Virus record (IMG/VR): IMGVR_UViG_3300008117_007513
Span: 1-21,486 of that record
From: a virus
Length of the DNA stretch: 21,486 bases
Direction: 5' to 3' (one strand)
Shown here: piece after piece, positions 20,074-21,486 of the stretch
Layout of the letters: every line of letters starts with the position of its first letter
Position numbering within the stretch: position 1 is the first letter of the stretch
Translations under genes and position numbers: made by a program
Notes under the pieces: model-generated
What the model was told of the DNA's origin: nothing
Database searches by the model: none
The model's input: only the letters and a program-made list of their open reading frames with translations

Positions 20074-21486
20074 AACGCTAATCTTGTACCCATCATTACT
20101 GTATAATTTAATACGTTATCCCCGAGAGAATAAGCACCACCAAAATTAAAATTTAATTTAAATGTTTTTGTCACACCTAAGTTCATACCAACAATCGGTA
20201 AAACAACAAATGGTGATTTTAAAACAGCATCATCGTAATATCTAACAAATGGTGCGTAAACAAATAGAGCCATTGTTTTAATATCAAGGCGCTTTCCTAC
20301 TTTAAAATCCCTATTACCACCAACAATTGCAGCCGAACCATAATAAGGTTCTTTATAAATTTGGCCACCCGAAGCTGTAACCATGTAAACAGCTTTAAAC
20401 TTTTTAATACTCCTCATCTGGCCAAAAGCGATGGTGTTATACATAGACCCACTACCAGCAAAACCAATTGTAATTGTATTAGAAAGTAATGTAATGGCTT
20501 TACGATTTATCCAGGCGTAATAACCAGTGATGTTACCGCCTTGTATTGAAGATGTATAATCGAGCATAATACCGTGTGATCTTAGACCATCATATCTTAC
20601 AGATGAATAACCAGCATTGACCCTTGAACCTTTACTAACCTCACCCTCATTAAATTGAAAACCTACTAAGTCACTACTCATAAGTATTGATGGTCTACCA
20701 CCGTTTTTACTTGTGGCTGACCCCTTACCGTTACCGCTACTACTACCACTTTTTACAGCGTTTGTTGTACCACCTACAGCATCTGATTTTTTTTCTTCGG
20801 TGGTTTGTGTTTGATTGCCTGTTGAACCATTACCACCAGATCCACCAGACCCTGTAGAGCTTGTGGTGGTACCACCTGAACCACCAGTAGAACCACCACC
20901 AGTGTTGGTGTTACCCGTTCCACCTGTTTCACCAGACCCTGTAGTGTTTCCACCACTTGTGCTTGTACCTGTGGTAGTTTCAGAACTACCACCACCATTA
21001 TTATTTCCAGTAGTAGTACCAGATGAACTAGATCCACTTGAATTATTTCCATTAGATTGTGTTTGTCCTTGTGACCCCCCACCAGATTGGTTTCCCCCAC
21101 TAGAAGAGTTTTTATTATCCTTATTATCTTTACCACCATCACCGTTTCCACCAACACTAGTAACCGATCCAGCTGCTGCCATTATGTTACCCGTACCACT
21201 AGATGCCATATCACTAATAGCCGATAAAGCACCAAATATACTAACCACATTTAAAGCTGTGCTCTGGGTTTGCGATACAGTAACAGCGGTACCTATACTC
21301 CCGCATGGTGAAGCGTTTTGGAATTGATTGAAAACACCAGCCGCCCAGTTGTCAAAGACACCGTTATTAAAATCATTAGCTGTAAAGGTACCCACTTGAC
21401 CGTAGTACGTTACAGCTATTTGATTTTGCCCGTAAGGAATTGATATATTATATACCTTGCCATTGCAAGGGTCGGTGTAAGAATAA
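20070..21486 (-). CDS. Outer-membrane/surface protein with long Gly/Ser/Thr linker, 5' end outside window
   Basis: The frame is open from the right edge, so the N-terminus is missing; a GTG at 21395 is not the start because the frame is open upstream with a good protein sequence (SYTDPCNGKVYNISIPYGQN). At least 471 residues are visible. They hold a compact N-terminal part with Cys and aromatic residues (NGVFDNWAAGVFNQF), a hydrophobic helix (LNVVSIFGALSAISDMAS), a ~150-aa linker of Gly, Ser, Asn and Thr, and a C-terminal part of alternating strands (SILMSSDLVGFQFN, GIMLDYTSS, ITIGFAGSGSM, ALFVYAPFVRYY, LNFNFGGAYSLG) ending in VMMGTRLAL, consistent with a small outer-membrane barrel. It is the first visible gene of the exported operon. 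Function unknown. Confidence 0.72.
   Translation of the reverse strand, partial: YSYTDPCNGKVYNISIPYGQNQIAVTYYGQVGTFTANDFNNGVFDNWAAGVFNQFQNASPCGSIGTAVTVSQTQSTALNVVSIFGALSAISDMASSGTGNIMAAAGSVTSVGGNGDGGKDNKDNKNSSSGGNQSGGGSQGQTQSNGNNSSGSSSSGTTTGNNNGGGSSETTTGTSTSGGNTTGSGETGGTGNTNTGGGSTGGSGGTTTSSTGSGGSGGNGSTGNQTQTTEEKKSDAVGGTTNAVKSGSSSGNGKGSATSKNGGRPSILMSSDLVGFQFNEGEVSKGSRVNAGYSSVRYDGLRSHGIMLDYTSSIQGGNITGYYAWINRKAITLLSNTITIGFAGSGSMYNTIAFGQMRSIKKFKAVYMVTASGGQIYKEPYYGSAAIVGGNRDFKVGKRLDIKTMALFVYAPFVRYYDDAVLKSPFVVLPIVGMNLGVTKTFKLNFNFGGAYSLGDNVLNYTVMMGTRLAL
20700..21160 (-). repeat. Low-complexity Gly/Ser/Thr/Asn coding linker
   Basis: Codes the ~150-residue linker of the surface protein. The DNA is dominated by imperfect ggt/agt/act/aat codons, which also creates long open shadow frames on the plus strand. 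Such tracts expand and contract easily. Confidence 0.7.

Noticed and set aside
20815-21327. Plus-strand frame rich in Pro and Val (170 codons)
   Set aside because: Shadow of the Gly/Ser/Thr linker of the minus-strand surface protein.
20070-21395. GTG start at 21395 for the surface protein
   Set aside because: The frame continues open to the window edge with protein-like sequence (DPCNGKVYNISIPYGQN), so the true start lies outside.

Overview
The window looks like part of a large, AT-rich tailed-phage genome whose host is probably a member of the Bacteroidota. Phage signs: a very long collagen-like fibre protein with a tail-fibre type N-terminus, a T4 gp1-like deoxynucleotide kinase, a KTSC protein, a phage-type 2OG-Fe(II) oxygenase, a peptidoglycan-binding plus GH19 lysin, a tail-collar protein, and dense overlapping small genes on both strands. 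Host signs: at least four promoters match the Bacteroidota form TTTG/CTTG-N19-20-TAnnTTTG (two more have one mismatch), I saw no Shine-Dalgarno sequences in the leaders I read (they are A-rich), and the exported proteins have typical Bacteroidota signal peptides ending in AQ/SQ. No rRNA, tRNA, CRISPR array or transposase was seen.

Layout. 1-4462 (minus): 5' part of a collagen-like fibre gene made of Gly-X-Y triplets in a 72-nt higher-order repeat, running off the left edge. 4550-6943 (minus): ClpC-type AAA+ unfoldase. 7027-9406 (plus): five tightly packed genes (unknown, KTSC, unknown, 2OG-Fe(II) oxygenase, nucleotidyltransferase). 9465-10411 (plus): one probable 315-aa acidic protein split by a -1 frame change at a run of ten A. 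10478-11402 (plus): dNMP kinase and an unknown. 11392-13201 (minus): cupin-like small protein, phage structural-type protein, unknown. 13259-14656 (plus): UvrD-like helicase. 14801-16517: small basic protein (minus), a 52-aa protein, split lysin, tail collar protein and a small unknown (plus). 16577-16777 (plus): small unknown. 16730-21486 (minus): operon of four probably exported or outer-membrane proteins, running off the right edge.

Expression logic. Two promoter types can be seen. The host-like type precedes the Clp, 7027, kinase, helicase, 12647 and 16577 genes, which suggests early or middle expression. A second element, TATTTAT(A/T/C), lies upstream of the fibre gene, the structural-type gene at 12616, the acidic protein at 9465, the 14962 and 15061 genes and perhaps the nucleotidyltransferase; I infer a phage late promoter. 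In the fibre gene this element lies inside the loop of a 14-bp inverted repeat whose far arm pairs with the start of the coding region. That is the arrangement by which T4 blocks translation of some late genes from readthrough mRNA. This, the ClpC homologue with a reduced D1 domain, and the exported-protein operon are the most interesting points. All calls rest on reading the sequence; no search was run.
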